From positions 3,658,001 to 3,722,000 of the forward strand of contig NZ_CP159486.1 of assembly GCF_041902845.1 (NCBI RefSeq): 64,000 bases of DNA, given 5' to 3'. The notes below the pieces were generated by a model that did no database searches, was not told the origin of the DNA, and saw only the letters and a list, made by a program, of their open reading frames with translations. Source of the DNA: Limibacterium fermenti (GTDB lineage Bacteria > Bacteroidota > Bacteroidia > Bacteroidales > Dysgonomonadaceae). Positions within the stretch are counted from its first letter, which is position 1, and the number at the start of each line of letters is the position of its first letter. This document shows, one piece after another, positions 1-8,316 of the stretch. The position numbers and the translations under genes were made by a program.

Positions 1-658
1 ACAAATTAACGGTCTGTTTGCAGGCATATTGAATGCCCCTGTCAGAGTGAAAGATCATCCCTTCTTTAAACGGTCTGTTTCGGTTGGCCATCCTGATAGC
101 CGGTATGACAGTGCCGGAAGCAGTCAAATTATCGCTGATAGACCACCCAATGAGTTTTCGATCAAAAAGATCAATCACGCACGTAAGGTAAAGGAATCCA
201 TCCTTACAGCAGATGTAAGTAATGTCGGACACACAAGCCCTCATTGGTTCTTTTTGATTGAACTCACGGTTAAGCAAATTAGGCGCTACATTGTAATTGT
301 GGGATGCATCAGTGGTTACCCTAAACTTCTTAGAAAGCTTGCTGCGCAATCCCATATTTCTCATATGACGGGCAACAGTTGTTCTGGAAACATTGACTCC
401 GGATGCTTGCAAATCTTTAGCCAACCTGGGACTGCCGTTGCGCCCCTTGGCATCGAAGTATGCATCTTTAATCTCTCGGCTAAGTTCCATATGCTTTTGT
501 TCTCGTTTATTTATAGGGTTATTAATCCAACGGTAATAACTGCTGCGAGATACACTCAATACTCTGCACATCATCCCAATCGTCCACTCCCTCGAGTTGT
601 AATCCTTTATAAATTGATAAATCAACGATCGCTCGTGGAGATGATGCCTAAGGCTTTT
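1..658 (-). CDS. IS3-family transposase OrfB, partial (window edge)
   Basis: This is the catalytic part of an IS3-type transposase, which cuts and joins the ends of its insertion sequence. It is read in the -1 frame relative to OrfA, so it has no start codon of its own near the junction. The translated frame gives HHLHERSLIYQFIKDY close to the start, then an integrase-core region with VSDITYI (first catalytic Asp, near 215-235) and FHSDRGIQYA (second Asp, near 25-50). The third catalytic residue, Glu, and the C-terminus lie beyond base 1. No stop interrupts the frame inside the window. OrfA and a slippery A7 run lie directly upstream, so the active product is probably an OrfAB fusion made by frameshifting. 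The family call is firm; the IS subgroup is not determined. Confidence 0.9.
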
Positions 659-921
659 TTTAATATGTCACGCTCTGTTTCAGCCTCTTTAAGGCGTTTT
701 TCCAGTTCTGCAACCCTTCCGGCTTCTCTTTCACGAGAACGGACTCCGTTGCCCGGGAAACTGCTTTCCCCACGTTCCCGGTACTCTTTGCACCAGCGAT
801 ACAATAGTGCAGGTGATATGCCCAATTCGTGTGCGAGTTCGGAAACATTCTTCCGCTCGAAACTTAATTTGACGGCATTATCTTTAAATGCCTTGTCATA
901 ATGTGTTCTTTGTTTTCTCAT
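622..921 (-). CDS. IS3-family transposase OrfA (HTH protein)
   Basis: A 99-residue DNA-binding subunit of an IS3-type insertion sequence. The N-terminal half is a helix-turn-helix (HTH_Tnp_1 type, with AHELGISPALLYRWCKEY). The C-terminal half is a short leucine-zipper-like coiled coil (VAELEKRLKEAETERDILKK), used in this family for dimerisation. The length is typical. The gene ends at TGA (622-624), downstream of the A7 slippery run at 655-661 where ribosomes can shift to OrfB. It sits at the left edge of the mobile island and may be a later insertion there. The call rests on family resemblance and on the classic orfA/orfB overlap. Confidence 0.92.
   Translation of the reverse strand: MRKQRTHYDKAFKDNAVKLSFERKNVSELAHELGISPALLYRWCKEYRERGESSFPGNGVRSREREAGRVAELEKRLKEAETERDILKKALGIISTSDR
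654..663 (-). other. Probable programmed -1 frameshift site (IS3 orfA/orfB)
   Basis: On the minus strand orfA reads TTA AAA AAA GCC. This provides an A_AAA_AAA slippery heptamer at 661-655, twelve codons before the orfA stop. The -1 frame runs open from here into orfB. Such A-runs are the usual frameshift signal in IS3 elements. I did not find a clear downstream stimulatory stem-loop by eye. Confidence 0.7.
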
Positions 922-1011
922 ACTTTGACAAATGTAAGTTTTTTATGCTTAACTTTTTGTCCCAGCAAAGTTAGTAACTCCATATATCAACAAAAAATTA
1001 ATAAGTCCCTA
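922..1011. other. IS3 left-end region and spacer
   Basis: About 90 bases between orfA and the HEPN gene. It should contain the left terminal inverted repeat of the IS3 element. The candidate end is TGCTGGGAC on the minus strand near 957-966, but the partner end lies outside the window, so the boundary cannot be fixed. Nothing else is seen. Confidence 0.35.
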
Positions 1012-1815
1012 TCAATTTAATTTTTCAAATTCAGCAAATAATGCATGTACAAATTTATCGACTTCCTCTATCAATTCATAAAGTTTATCCTTACTGATAA
1101 TATGAAATTTCGATTTGTCTTTTGAATATCCATTTCGATGAACGATATCGTGTCTTATTGTCAAATTATCTTCAATGTATTCATAATCTGGAAATGATAT
1201 TCCAAATGTATTTTTAAACAGTGGACATATTTCAGGGGATAGTCGATGAAAGACTGTATTTTCAACGGCATTCAATATCTTGTAATCAATCTGATTAATT
1301 TTATCAAATATTTCAGACAAATTAAATTTCTCTTTTGACAATGATTCTTGTGATTTAAGAAACGCTTCTTTGTATTTTTGCTCTTTCATTAAATAATATA
1401 CACATGTATCCTGTAAGAATGCTTCCATTGATGAATAAATATTTGCAAATAACATCCTATATAACAATCGTTGATCCATTTCATCAATTTTCAAATTAGA
1501 TAAAGTTATAATGTCATCAATAGCCTTATCATAATTCTTGATAATGTGATAGCGACTATTAAATCCACCAGTTTTATCGAGAGCTGATGCACCTCCCGAA
1601 GCATAATAATAGGTATCTTCAAAGGTTTCTGTATTTTCTTCTATAATAAAATCACCTTCAATGATTTGGTCTATTTTCTCCATCTCTGTTTCATTGTATA
1701 AACATCCAATATCTATTAACTTCTTTGGAGATGTATGTTTGAGGATTATATTTCCTCTAACGAAAACAATTTTTTCCGGTATCTTATAATGTTGTCTCTC
1801 TATCATATCCTTCAA
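1012..1815 (-). CDS. HEPN-domain protein of the restriction island
   Basis: A 267-residue protein with no signal peptide. The C-terminal third is helical and carries RHDIVH, an Rx4H motif of the HEPN superfamily (MAE_28990/RiboL-PSP-like). In many HEPN proteins this motif forms the RNase active site of toxins and defence proteins. The central segment LLYRMLFANIYSSMEAFLQD is also typical of HEPN helices. The N-terminal ~90 residues are not recognised. The start overlaps the end of the helicase gene by 32 bases, so the two are probably translated together and act in one system. A role as RNase effector or regulator is inference. It could instead be a non-catalytic nucleotide-binding HEPN. Confidence 0.6.
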   Translation of the reverse strand: MKDMIERQHYKIPEKIVFVRGNIILKHTSPKKLIDIGCLYNETEMEKIDQIIEGDFIIEENTETFEDTYYYASGGASALDKTGGFNSRYHIIKNYDKAIDDIITLSNLKIDEMDQRLLYRMLFANIYSSMEAFLQDTCVYYLMKEQKYKEAFLKSQESLSKEKFNLSEIFDKINQIDYKILNAVENTVFHRLSPEICPLFKNTFGISFPDYEYIEDNLTIRHDIVHRNGYSKDKSKFHIISKDKLYELIEEVDKFVHALFAEFEKLN

Positions 1816-4354
1816 TATCTTCGTTCACAAAAGTTCTTTCATAATCTTTTCGACTTAGTACCGTACTAAACAGCCCAATATCTTCGCCTTCATGTTTATT
1901 GATCCCCGTATATTCCAAGCTTGCATCTTCGTACCGCTTGAATTTATAAACCGCATCATTCATTAACGTTTCGTTGAAAACGCCTAAACTTACCAGTAAA
2001 TTAAAATCCTTTACCGCAAGTCCTGTTACTTTTTTAAAGAGACCGGGTTCTAACTTGGTAATGACGTCTTTCAGACTCCTTTCCCGATAATCTGTCAGAT
2101 ACATAAATACGGGAATACGGGTAGCAAACTTGATTAGCTTTTCCTGAATCTGTTTTCGTTTACTTTTAAATTCTTTCTCTTCCTCTGACAACTGTTTTTT
2201 TTCTTCCCGGCTTAATTCGCTATTATTGGCTTCTTTTCTGGCTTTTTTTACTGCTTCTGATTTGTTGATGATGGTCTCAATATCCTGATTCAAATTTCTA
2301 AACCCTTCAATGTTCATCAATGCGTTCATTGCTTCTTCATTAGCCATCAAGCGGGCAAGGGTGTTATTATCTACATTTACAAGCAAAGCGCTTTCCCAAC
2401 GTCTGGCTAAGAGTGTTGCGGTAGTTCCACTCATTGCAATATCTAAAATACCTGCGGCATCTACCTGTTTCATTGAACTGCCGTCATAAGCCAATACCGG
2501 AAGAAAATTGATGAATTCTTCAACGTTCTTTTCGGGATTCGATTCGTTTATATTCAATCGGCAGGCATAATCAGCTATTTGTTTTAAGGCACGATTCGGG
2601 GCAAAGTCAAACACATAACATTCTTCTTTTAGTATCTCCTCTTTATTAGGTGATTTGCTGTCCGGATTCTTGATAACCCAAGGTGTTTGTACTCGAAAGG
2701 CTGCCTGAAAATAAGTTTCAGGACTGGACGAATTACGAAGCATAAAAATTCCTGTCCATGGCTTTACGGAAACACCGGTAGTCAGTTTACCGCAAGAAAG
2801 AGTTATCGTTTTTGATTCCAATGGATTATCGGTCATCGCATTCAAAACAGGTTGTAAAGCGTGGACTCCAATACCTGCCTGTGTACCTGCGGCAACTACT
2901 ACCGTATAATCGTGATAAAATTTGTTTTGACGCTGTTTGAGTAAGTTTGCCATTGCGTAACAAGCCGCTACCGAAGGCAAGAACCAAAAGGTATGATTCA
3001 GCACTTTAAGTAAAGGGGCATGTGAAAACGGAAGCGGGGGTTTCTTTGCGCCCATTTTCAGGTTATCAACAGTGGTTTCACTGAATGAACCACGAATTAG
3101 ATCCAGCCACTTTTGTACCTCATCTTCATACCTGAAGTGGGCTTTATGTCCTTCGCCTTCCGCCTTAAAAAATATGTTCAAATCAAAACCATCAAATTCC
3201 CCTTGCATGGCAATTTGAGCAATTGAATCGGGCAATTGATAAGTAAGCATTACCATTCTTGGCAAGGAAGCGTAAGGGTTATTTTCTCCTTGCCAATTTT
3301 CCTTGGCTCGCTGTTCATCTGAATACGTCCAGTTGAAAATCTGTTCTTCTATAAATTCACCTGAATTGATTGCCCTGAATGGCGTTCCCGACAAATAGAG
3401 ATAATGGTCGGAAGTTATCGGCAATATTTCTTCGAAATGCTCCACCTTATCTTCTTCGGCAAAACCTTCCTGTTCTATCTTTTTGAAATCTTCAATCTCC
3501 TTCTCAGCTTCGGTGTCTTTACCAAACAAGTCTTTTGCATTTTCCCGCCAGGCCCCGAAATGATATTCATCAAAAATTACTCCGTCCCAATTGATAGCAT
3601 GCACCCATTCGTTTTTCGTTTTAATACCGCCCGTTTGCGTATTTCTTCCCAGAAAATCCTGAAACGAACCGAAACAAACCAAAGGTTTCGAGAAATCAAT
3701 GTTTTGTTCTTCCAACTCTCCTTCGTTTTTGGAATAAAACTGCCATCCATCAAAGTCCACATGCGATAACAGGTCATCTTTCCATGCTTCTTCAACCGCA
3801 GGTTTGAATGTGAGCACCAAAATCTTTTTCCATCCCATTTTCCTTGCCAACTGATAACTGGTAAAGGTTTTCCCAAAACGCATTTTTGCGTTCCAAAGGA
3901 AGTGAGGCGTTTTATTGGGATTTTCATTCTTGAAGCTATTGAAATACGCCATTGTTTTATTCACCGCTTCTTCCTGTTCCGGACGCATACAAAACGAGAG
4001 GTTACGGTTTTCTTCAGTGTGTTCGCCTGTCTTTATTTCGTGTATGGCGTGGCGTAGTTCATTCAGTGTGCAAACAAACCATTCCCCTTCGGGATTTTTG
4101 ATCCCCTTTTTCCGTAAAAGGCGGTGAATATCACGGTCAGTAAAAGAACCGCCATCCTGTTTCATTGCCGATTCTTCAAACACGATTTTGTATTTGATGG
4201 CAGCCGTGCCTAATTGCTCCTTAATACGGATTTGGGCGTCACGGTCGGTAAAACCTATTTTTATCCAACCTTTATGTGTATCTACACCTACCAATTCATA
4301 AGCATAGATAGTCGGATTGGTTAACGGGCGAGGCGGGAAAAATTGTTCTTTCAT
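1784..4354 (-). CDS. GIY-YIG (T5orf172-like) plus SF2 helicase restriction protein
   Basis: An 856-residue protein that is probably the restriction subunit. Residues ~15-110 resemble the T5orf172/GIY-YIG nuclease fold (IYAYELVGVD, then IKIGFTD and a Glu near EGEWF). Residues ~125-600 form a superfamily-2 helicase: a Walker A variant AKMRFGKTFTS, motif II DEYH, motif III YLSGTPFR, and a motif VI region with FQAAFRVQTPW. The C-terminal ~250 residues include a highly charged helical stretch (KEANNSELSREEKKQLSEE). A nuclease fused to a translocase suits an ATP-dependent restriction enzyme working with the methyltransferases upstream. It is read after the 258-residue gene (32-base gap) and overlaps the HEPN gene. 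Domain calls are by motif only. Confidence 0.75.
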   Translation of the reverse strand: MKEQFFPPRPLTNPTIYAYELVGVDTHKGWIKIGFTDRDAQIRIKEQLGTAAIKYKIVFEESAMKQDGGSFTDRDIHRLLRKKGIKNPEGEWFVCTLNELRHAIHEIKTGEHTEENRNLSFCMRPEQEEAVNKTMAYFNSFKNENPNKTPHFLWNAKMRFGKTFTSYQLARKMGWKKILVLTFKPAVEEAWKDDLLSHVDFDGWQFYSKNEGELEEQNIDFSKPLVCFGSFQDFLGRNTQTGGIKTKNEWVHAINWDGVIFDEYHFGAWRENAKDLFGKDTEAEKEIEDFKKIEQEGFAEEDKVEHFEEILPITSDHYLYLSGTPFRAINSGEFIEEQIFNWTYSDEQRAKENWQGENNPYASLPRMVMLTYQLPDSIAQIAMQGEFDGFDLNIFFKAEGEGHKAHFRYEDEVQKWLDLIRGSFSETTVDNLKMGAKKPPLPFSHAPLLKVLNHTFWFLPSVAACYAMANLLKQRQNKFYHDYTVVVAAGTQAGIGVHALQPVLNAMTDNPLESKTITLSCGKLTTGVSVKPWTGIFMLRNSSSPETYFQAAFRVQTPWVIKNPDSKSPNKEEILKEECYVFDFAPNRALKQIADYACRLNINESNPEKNVEEFINFLPVLAYDGSSMKQVDAAGILDIAMSGTTATLLARRWESALLVNVDNNTLARLMANEEAMNALMNIEGFRNLNQDIETIINKSEAVKKARKEANNSELSREEKKQLSEEEKEFKSKRKQIQEKLIKFATRIPVFMYLTDYRERSLKDVITKLEPGLFKKVTGLAVKDFNLLVSLGVFNETLMNDAVYKFKRYEDASLEYTGINKHEGEDIGLFSTVLSRKDYERTFVNEDIEGYDRETTL

Positions 4355-4386
4355 TTGTATGGACTATAATAGTAAATGTTGCTAAT

Positions 4387-5163
4387 CTATTTTACACAAA
4401 CCACCTTGTTATCGAAGCTACGATAGAGGAATATCTTATCAAAATCAGATTGCATTTGACCCTCTAAATCAAAATATTCGATATCATATGAAGTAGGGGT
4501 TGGGGCAAGAACCATAACTAACCAATAATAATTGATATCAGGATTATGTTTCTTGTAATTCGGCAATTTTTCTTCTTTCTTGTATAGTCTTTTTTGAATA
4601 ATATCTCTACTAAGATTCTCAACAAACCAACATGTCTGATTATGGAATGAAACACAGGAATGGGGGCTAATTCTTAAATTTTTAATATAATCTGGTTTAT
4701 TACATTGTCTCTTACTATAGTAATTGTAAACGTAGTCAGCTATTTCTGTTGCATAAATATCTGACTCTTCTTTTTTAAATAAAACATAATTATCTGAAAA
4801 ACTAATATTTACAAGCACATTATCTTCCGGATATTTCTTCCTAAATAATCTTGTAGCTTTTTCAAGTAAGGCATTCGTTGATTCTATCTTCCCCAATACT
4901 ATATTATCATTTTTTATCATAGTATGTTCTATGCCTATCTTTTCGCCTGATTTAAAGGTAACGATAAAATCCGGCGATTCATTTTTCTCCACAGATTTAA
5001 TTTGTTGATGTTTATTATAAAGAAATTTCATAACAGAATAAATTTCAGACCATCGCTCCTTTCCTGTTGTTTCGTTTGGAAAATAAGAATAAATAAATTC
5101 GTGAATTTCTTTTTCCCTATCCTTCATTTCCTTTATTCTCTTTATAAAATCTTTGTTCACCAT
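4387..5163 (-). CDS. Possible PD-(D/E)xK-type protein of the restriction island
   Basis: A soluble 258-residue protein of unknown function. Residues ~63-85 read SPDFIVTFKSGEKIGIEHT, which resembles the PD-x(n)-ExK core of restriction-type nucleases, although the final Lys is replaced by Thr in EHT. A second conserved-looking segment is SPHSCVSFHNQTCWFVENL. It lies 6 bases after the NPPY methyltransferase and 32 bases before the helicase gene, so it belongs to the same transcript. It could be a second nuclease, a specificity factor, or a regulator. The nuclease idea is inference from one motif. Confidence 0.45.
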   Translation of the reverse strand: MVNKDFIKRIKEMKDREKEIHEFIYSYFPNETTGKERWSEIYSVMKFLYNKHQQIKSVEKNESPDFIVTFKSGEKIGIEHTMIKNDNIVLGKIESTNALLEKATRLFRKKYPEDNVLVNISFSDNYVLFKKEESDIYATEIADYVYNYYSKRQCNKPDYIKNLRISPHSCVSFHNQTCWFVENLSRDIIQKRLYKKEEKLPNYKKHNPDINYYWLVMVLAPTPTSYDIEYFDLEGQMQSDFDKIFLYRSFDNKVVCVK

Positions 5164-5169
5164 ATTCTA

Positions 5170-6723
5170 TTACTCTCCACCATTCAAATCCATTGGGCGT
5201 ATCATACTTTCTATAAATTTAATTTCTTCTTCCGTTAAGCCGTATTTGGCATAGAGTTTTTCATCTGTCCAAACTTCATTGAAATCCTGAATCGGTACAA
5301 AAGAATACACTTTCTTCATTGCATTTTGCGTATTCTTTATAAGTAAAACTAAAAACCTAAAAAATCGAGTACTTATGTAGTGAGCGACATTCATTGCCTT
5401 GCTTTTAGTTGCAAAAGGGCCAACAACCAAATAAGATTCTGTGCAACAAGAATTAGGCTCTCCAATTATTGGGATATTTATAATCTGGTGAGGAAATGTC
5501 TCTCCCGCACCATAAGCTTTTGAAATATACACTTTATAATCATTTACCCATTCTAAATTTTTCTTTATTTGGGATTTATTAATATGCCCAATACCTTCTT
5601 TTTGCCAACCATAATAGTAGAAAAGAACAGAGTCTTTAAAAGGTTCTTTACTGAATTTGGGTTTAACCCTTTTATAACTACCTTCAACTCTTACATCAAA
5701 ACCAAAAGGATCATTAGCACTTATTAAATTTGCAAAACTTTGCTCTTCTAATTTTTGCACTTTTCTAAGTATTGATATGGCTTCATTGTACCTAATAAAA
5801 GTCTCAGCTCCCTTTTCAAGCAAATCCCTTTCAGCTACGGATAAGATTTCATTTGCTTTATGCGTATGCACTTTACACTTACCCGCATAGGTCTTATCCC
5901 ACAAGAAATAACAAACACCACCCTTTATTTCTACTCCAGGAAAACAATCAGAAGCATTTGGAAAATCGTGTATTTCCTTAATTCGATTATCATTTAACAT
6001 TTCCTGTCTAAATTCATCTACTCCACGTCCACCTGTAAACCAACGAGCAGGAATAATCATTGATAAATAATTCGGTACAAGCTTCTTAGCTTGTTGAATA
6101 AATTTATGATAAATAGGTATAGCACTTGAACCTGTTCCTCCACCATCATTAAGTTGATAAGGTGGATTCCCTATTATTACATCAAACTTCATATTAAATA
6201 TTTTCTCTGGGTTATCTGTGTGAATAAAATTATAAGCATAGGTTTCTAAGTCATCATCACGGTCATATACCTCTTGACTGGCTCCACAATAGGTACATTT
6301 ACCATTATGCCAAGTGTGTTGCATACGTTCATAACGAATGTTTCCTTGTTCATCATCGAACAGTTCGCAAACGGAGTATTTGCCGTTGGCCTTTTTAGAA
6401 CAATAAACACTACGCCTTGATAACAAAGAGGTCAGCTCCGTAATAGCGATACCAAAAAGCTGTTTGGTAAAAATATGGTTAATACGCTCTTGCTGATCAG
6501 GAATTTGATTTTCCAACCCTTCCATCAGGCGTTTTACCATCTCCCGCAAAAACACACCACTTTTAGTTACCGGATCAAGAAACCTTGCATCGGGATTACT
6601 CCACAATTCGGCCGGTAGCAAATCAAGCATTTCATTTACCAAATTGGGCGGTGTAAATACCTCGTCGTTGCTCAAATTGGCAAGGCAGGTCAGCACATCG
6701 GGGTTATAATTGATTTGTATCAT
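5170..6723 (-). CDS. Eco57I-type N6-adenine DNA methyltransferase
   Basis: A 517-residue DNA methyltransferase. The catalytic motif IV is GNPPYQL (~residue 184), diagnostic of amino-methyltransferases that modify adenine N6. The SAM-binding motif I region reads FLDPVTKSGVFL, a variant of the usual DPxCGSG. Cysteines at YCSKK, SVCEL and TYCGAS suggest a small zinc-binding insert just before motif IV. A target-recognition region probably lies after residue 300. The product would protect host DNA at the sites cut by the associated helicase-nuclease. The start overlaps the upstream 222-residue methyltransferase-like gene by 20 bases. The start at 6723 is chosen because of that overlap and the intact N-terminal motif order. 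Confidence 0.85.
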   Translation of the reverse strand: MIQINYNPDVLTCLANLSNDEVFTPPNLVNEMLDLLPAELWSNPDARFLDPVTKSGVFLREMVKRLMEGLENQIPDQQERINHIFTKQLFGIAITELTSLLSRRSVYCSKKANGKYSVCELFDDEQGNIRYERMQHTWHNGKCTYCGASQEVYDRDDDLETYAYNFIHTDNPEKIFNMKFDVIIGNPPYQLNDGGGTGSSAIPIYHKFIQQAKKLVPNYLSMIIPARWFTGGRGVDEFRQEMLNDNRIKEIHDFPNASDCFPGVEIKGGVCYFLWDKTYAGKCKVHTHKANEILSVAERDLLEKGAETFIRYNEAISILRKVQKLEEQSFANLISANDPFGFDVRVEGSYKRVKPKFSKEPFKDSVLFYYYGWQKEGIGHINKSQIKKNLEWVNDYKVYISKAYGAGETFPHQIINIPIIGEPNSCCTESYLVVGPFATKSKAMNVAHYISTRFFRFLVLLIKNTQNAMKKVYSFVPIQDFNEVWTDEKLYAKYGLTEEEIKFIESMIRPMDLNGGE

Positions 6724-7372
6724 CTTCTCCCAACTTTAAAAAGTGAATCAACGGATAATCTTTTATAGGTTCGTCAATGGCAGCGGCCTCTCCTTCGTCA
6801 TTGAATAAAGAGAACTGGTGTGTTTTTTCCACTAAAAACCGGAACACATAATCCCGCCTCTTCAATTGCGTACCATTTACAGCACTCCATTCTGAAAAAA
6901 CAATAGGCTCTTTCGTTACAGGATTTGTAAAGTCCAAAGCGTCTCCCCAAAGGATATTCCGGTTTAACAAAAAACGAACACTTTGACGGCATTCTTCTTT
7001 ACATTTATCTCCATACAAAGAGGTGTACTTTTCATTAAACAACCCGAATAGCCTTTCCCGACATTCTATGGCGTTATCTTCCTGAATTTCGACTCCATAA
7101 ATACTCGAAACGGCAATAATTGCATATCTTTCATACTCTAATTGACTCTTGCCGTATCTATTTTCAACAACTTTCAGCTTCCGGCTTAATATCTCTGCTA
7201 AAAAATTTCCATTACCACAAGCGGGTTCAAGAAAACGGGAATCGATTCTTTCGGTTTCATCTTTTACCAGATCAAGCATCGCATTTACCTCTCGTTCGGA
7301 CGTAAACACTTCGCCATGATCTGCAACCCGTTTTTTTGATTTTACTTGCTTATTTATATTGTTTTCCTGCAT
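6704..7372 (-). CDS. Methyltransferase-like protein with motif I but no NPPY
   Basis: A 222-residue protein with a strong SAM-binding motif, FLEPACGNGNFL (~residues 47-58), preceded by HGEVFTSEREVNAML, as in N6-adenine methyltransferases. No NPPY-type catalytic motif is present and the protein is short, so it is unlikely to methylate DNA alone. Its partner downstream has the complementary pattern (weak motif I, intact NPPY). The two genes overlap by 20 bases. This suggests a two-subunit enzyme or a SAM-sensing partner. As the first gene of the five-gene cluster it probably sets its expression. Its place in the methyltransferase superfamily is firm; its role is inferred. Confidence 0.7.
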   Translation of the reverse strand: MQENNINKQVKSKKRVADHGEVFTSEREVNAMLDLVKDETERIDSRFLEPACGNGNFLAEILSRKLKVVENRYGKSQLEYERYAIIAVSSIYGVEIQEDNAIECRERLFGLFNEKYTSLYGDKCKEECRQSVRFLLNRNILWGDALDFTNPVTKEPIVFSEWSAVNGTQLKRRDYVFRFLVEKTHQFSLFNDEGEAAAIDEPIKDYPLIHFLKLGEDDTNQL

Positions 7373-7686
7373 TACTCTTATTGATAATTAGAACCTTTTG
7401 TCTACTTGTAAAATAATAGCAATCTCGACCTATATTCCACAAATCATCCACCTGATCACCCTTATTTCGACATGTAGATATCTTTCATTACATATATTCG
7501 TACAATCTCTATGTATGTGCTCGCCGTCTCTATTTGCCCAATAACTTTATATCTCTTAATTTTATAGAGCAAATATAACGAAGTTTACCGAATAAAAAGG
7601 TGTTTTTATAAAAAGGTTAAAAACATAAGGTAGTATGAATTGAGATAAAATATCTCTCACATTAAAAGAACATTTTTCCCATAAAA
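7373..7686. other. Non-coding spacer with possible promoter of the restriction cluster
   Basis: A 314-base AT-rich stretch with no convincing gene. CAAATATA at 7570-7577 is a TAnnTTTG-type -7 element on the minus strand, pointing toward the restriction cluster ~200 bases away. No good -33 TTTG partner is evident, so the promoter call is tentative. Confidence 0.35.
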
Positions 7687-8235
7687 TTATTCCTTTTTTA
7701 ATTTATCTGCTTCCTCTCTCAACCGCCCCGCTTCCTGTTCTTTAAGCCGCGCCCTTTCTAACCGTTTGGCTTTTTCGATAACAGCTTCTTCGTATTGCTC
7801 CACCTGTTGGCGGATCTTCTTCACACTATCCCGCCTGTTTTCAAAAATGCTGTCCAGATTGATTAATCCGGCGGGAGTAATTTCACCCTGCATTTGGATA
7901 TAACGATATTTCAGGCTGTTATCTCTATAGGTAAAGATTTCCTTTCGCTGGTCGTATATTACAAATAAGATTATAAGTAATGCAGTGCATATTGTAATTA
8001 CCCCAAAGAAGACTTTGCCGGAAGCAATAGTGAAAATATGGTAGTGCTCCGTCCTAACCGGTTTACGGATTTCACCTATAGTTTCATCCAGCTTATAGGA
8101 TAGTTCGGTTATGGCCGATAAATCCGGCAGTTCAATTTCGGGTTGGATGGTGGTGTTATTTCTATTCCCTGCTTTTACAAGCTCCTTGATTTCTTCAAAA
8201 AGCGTGTATATTTCATTTATATCTATAATTTTCAT
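7687..8235 (-). CDS. Membrane-anchored hypothetical protein of the mobilisation module
   Basis: A 182-residue protein with one transmembrane segment near residues 75-97 (VFFGVITICTALLIILFVIY). The N-terminal part is soluble. The C-terminus is a long charged coiled coil (EKAKRLERARLKEQEAGRLR). It lies ~80 bases downstream of the relaxase gene, and the spacer holds short repeats of a ttgatgtaatgt word. Small anchored coiled-coil proteins often sit beside relaxases in Bacteroidota mobilisable elements. A role in mobilisation is inferred only from position. Confidence 0.5.
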   Translation of the reverse strand: MKIIDINEIYTLFEEIKELVKAGNRNNTTIQPEIELPDLSAITELSYKLDETIGEIRKPVRTEHYHIFTIASGKVFFGVITICTALLIILFVIYDQRKEIFTYRDNSLKYRYIQMQGEITPAGLINLDSIFENRRDSVKKIRQQVEQYEEAVIEKAKRLERARLKEQEAGRLREEADKLKKE

Positions 8236-8316
8236 TTTTTATTGTATTGATGCATTGATGTAATGTTGCATTGAAGTACTGATGTAATGTCGTATTGATT
8301 TACTATACCGGACAAG

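Noticed and set aside
29..901. Plus-strand gene of 290 codons
   Set aside because: It is antisense to the IS3 orfA/orfB genes, whose motifs are clear.
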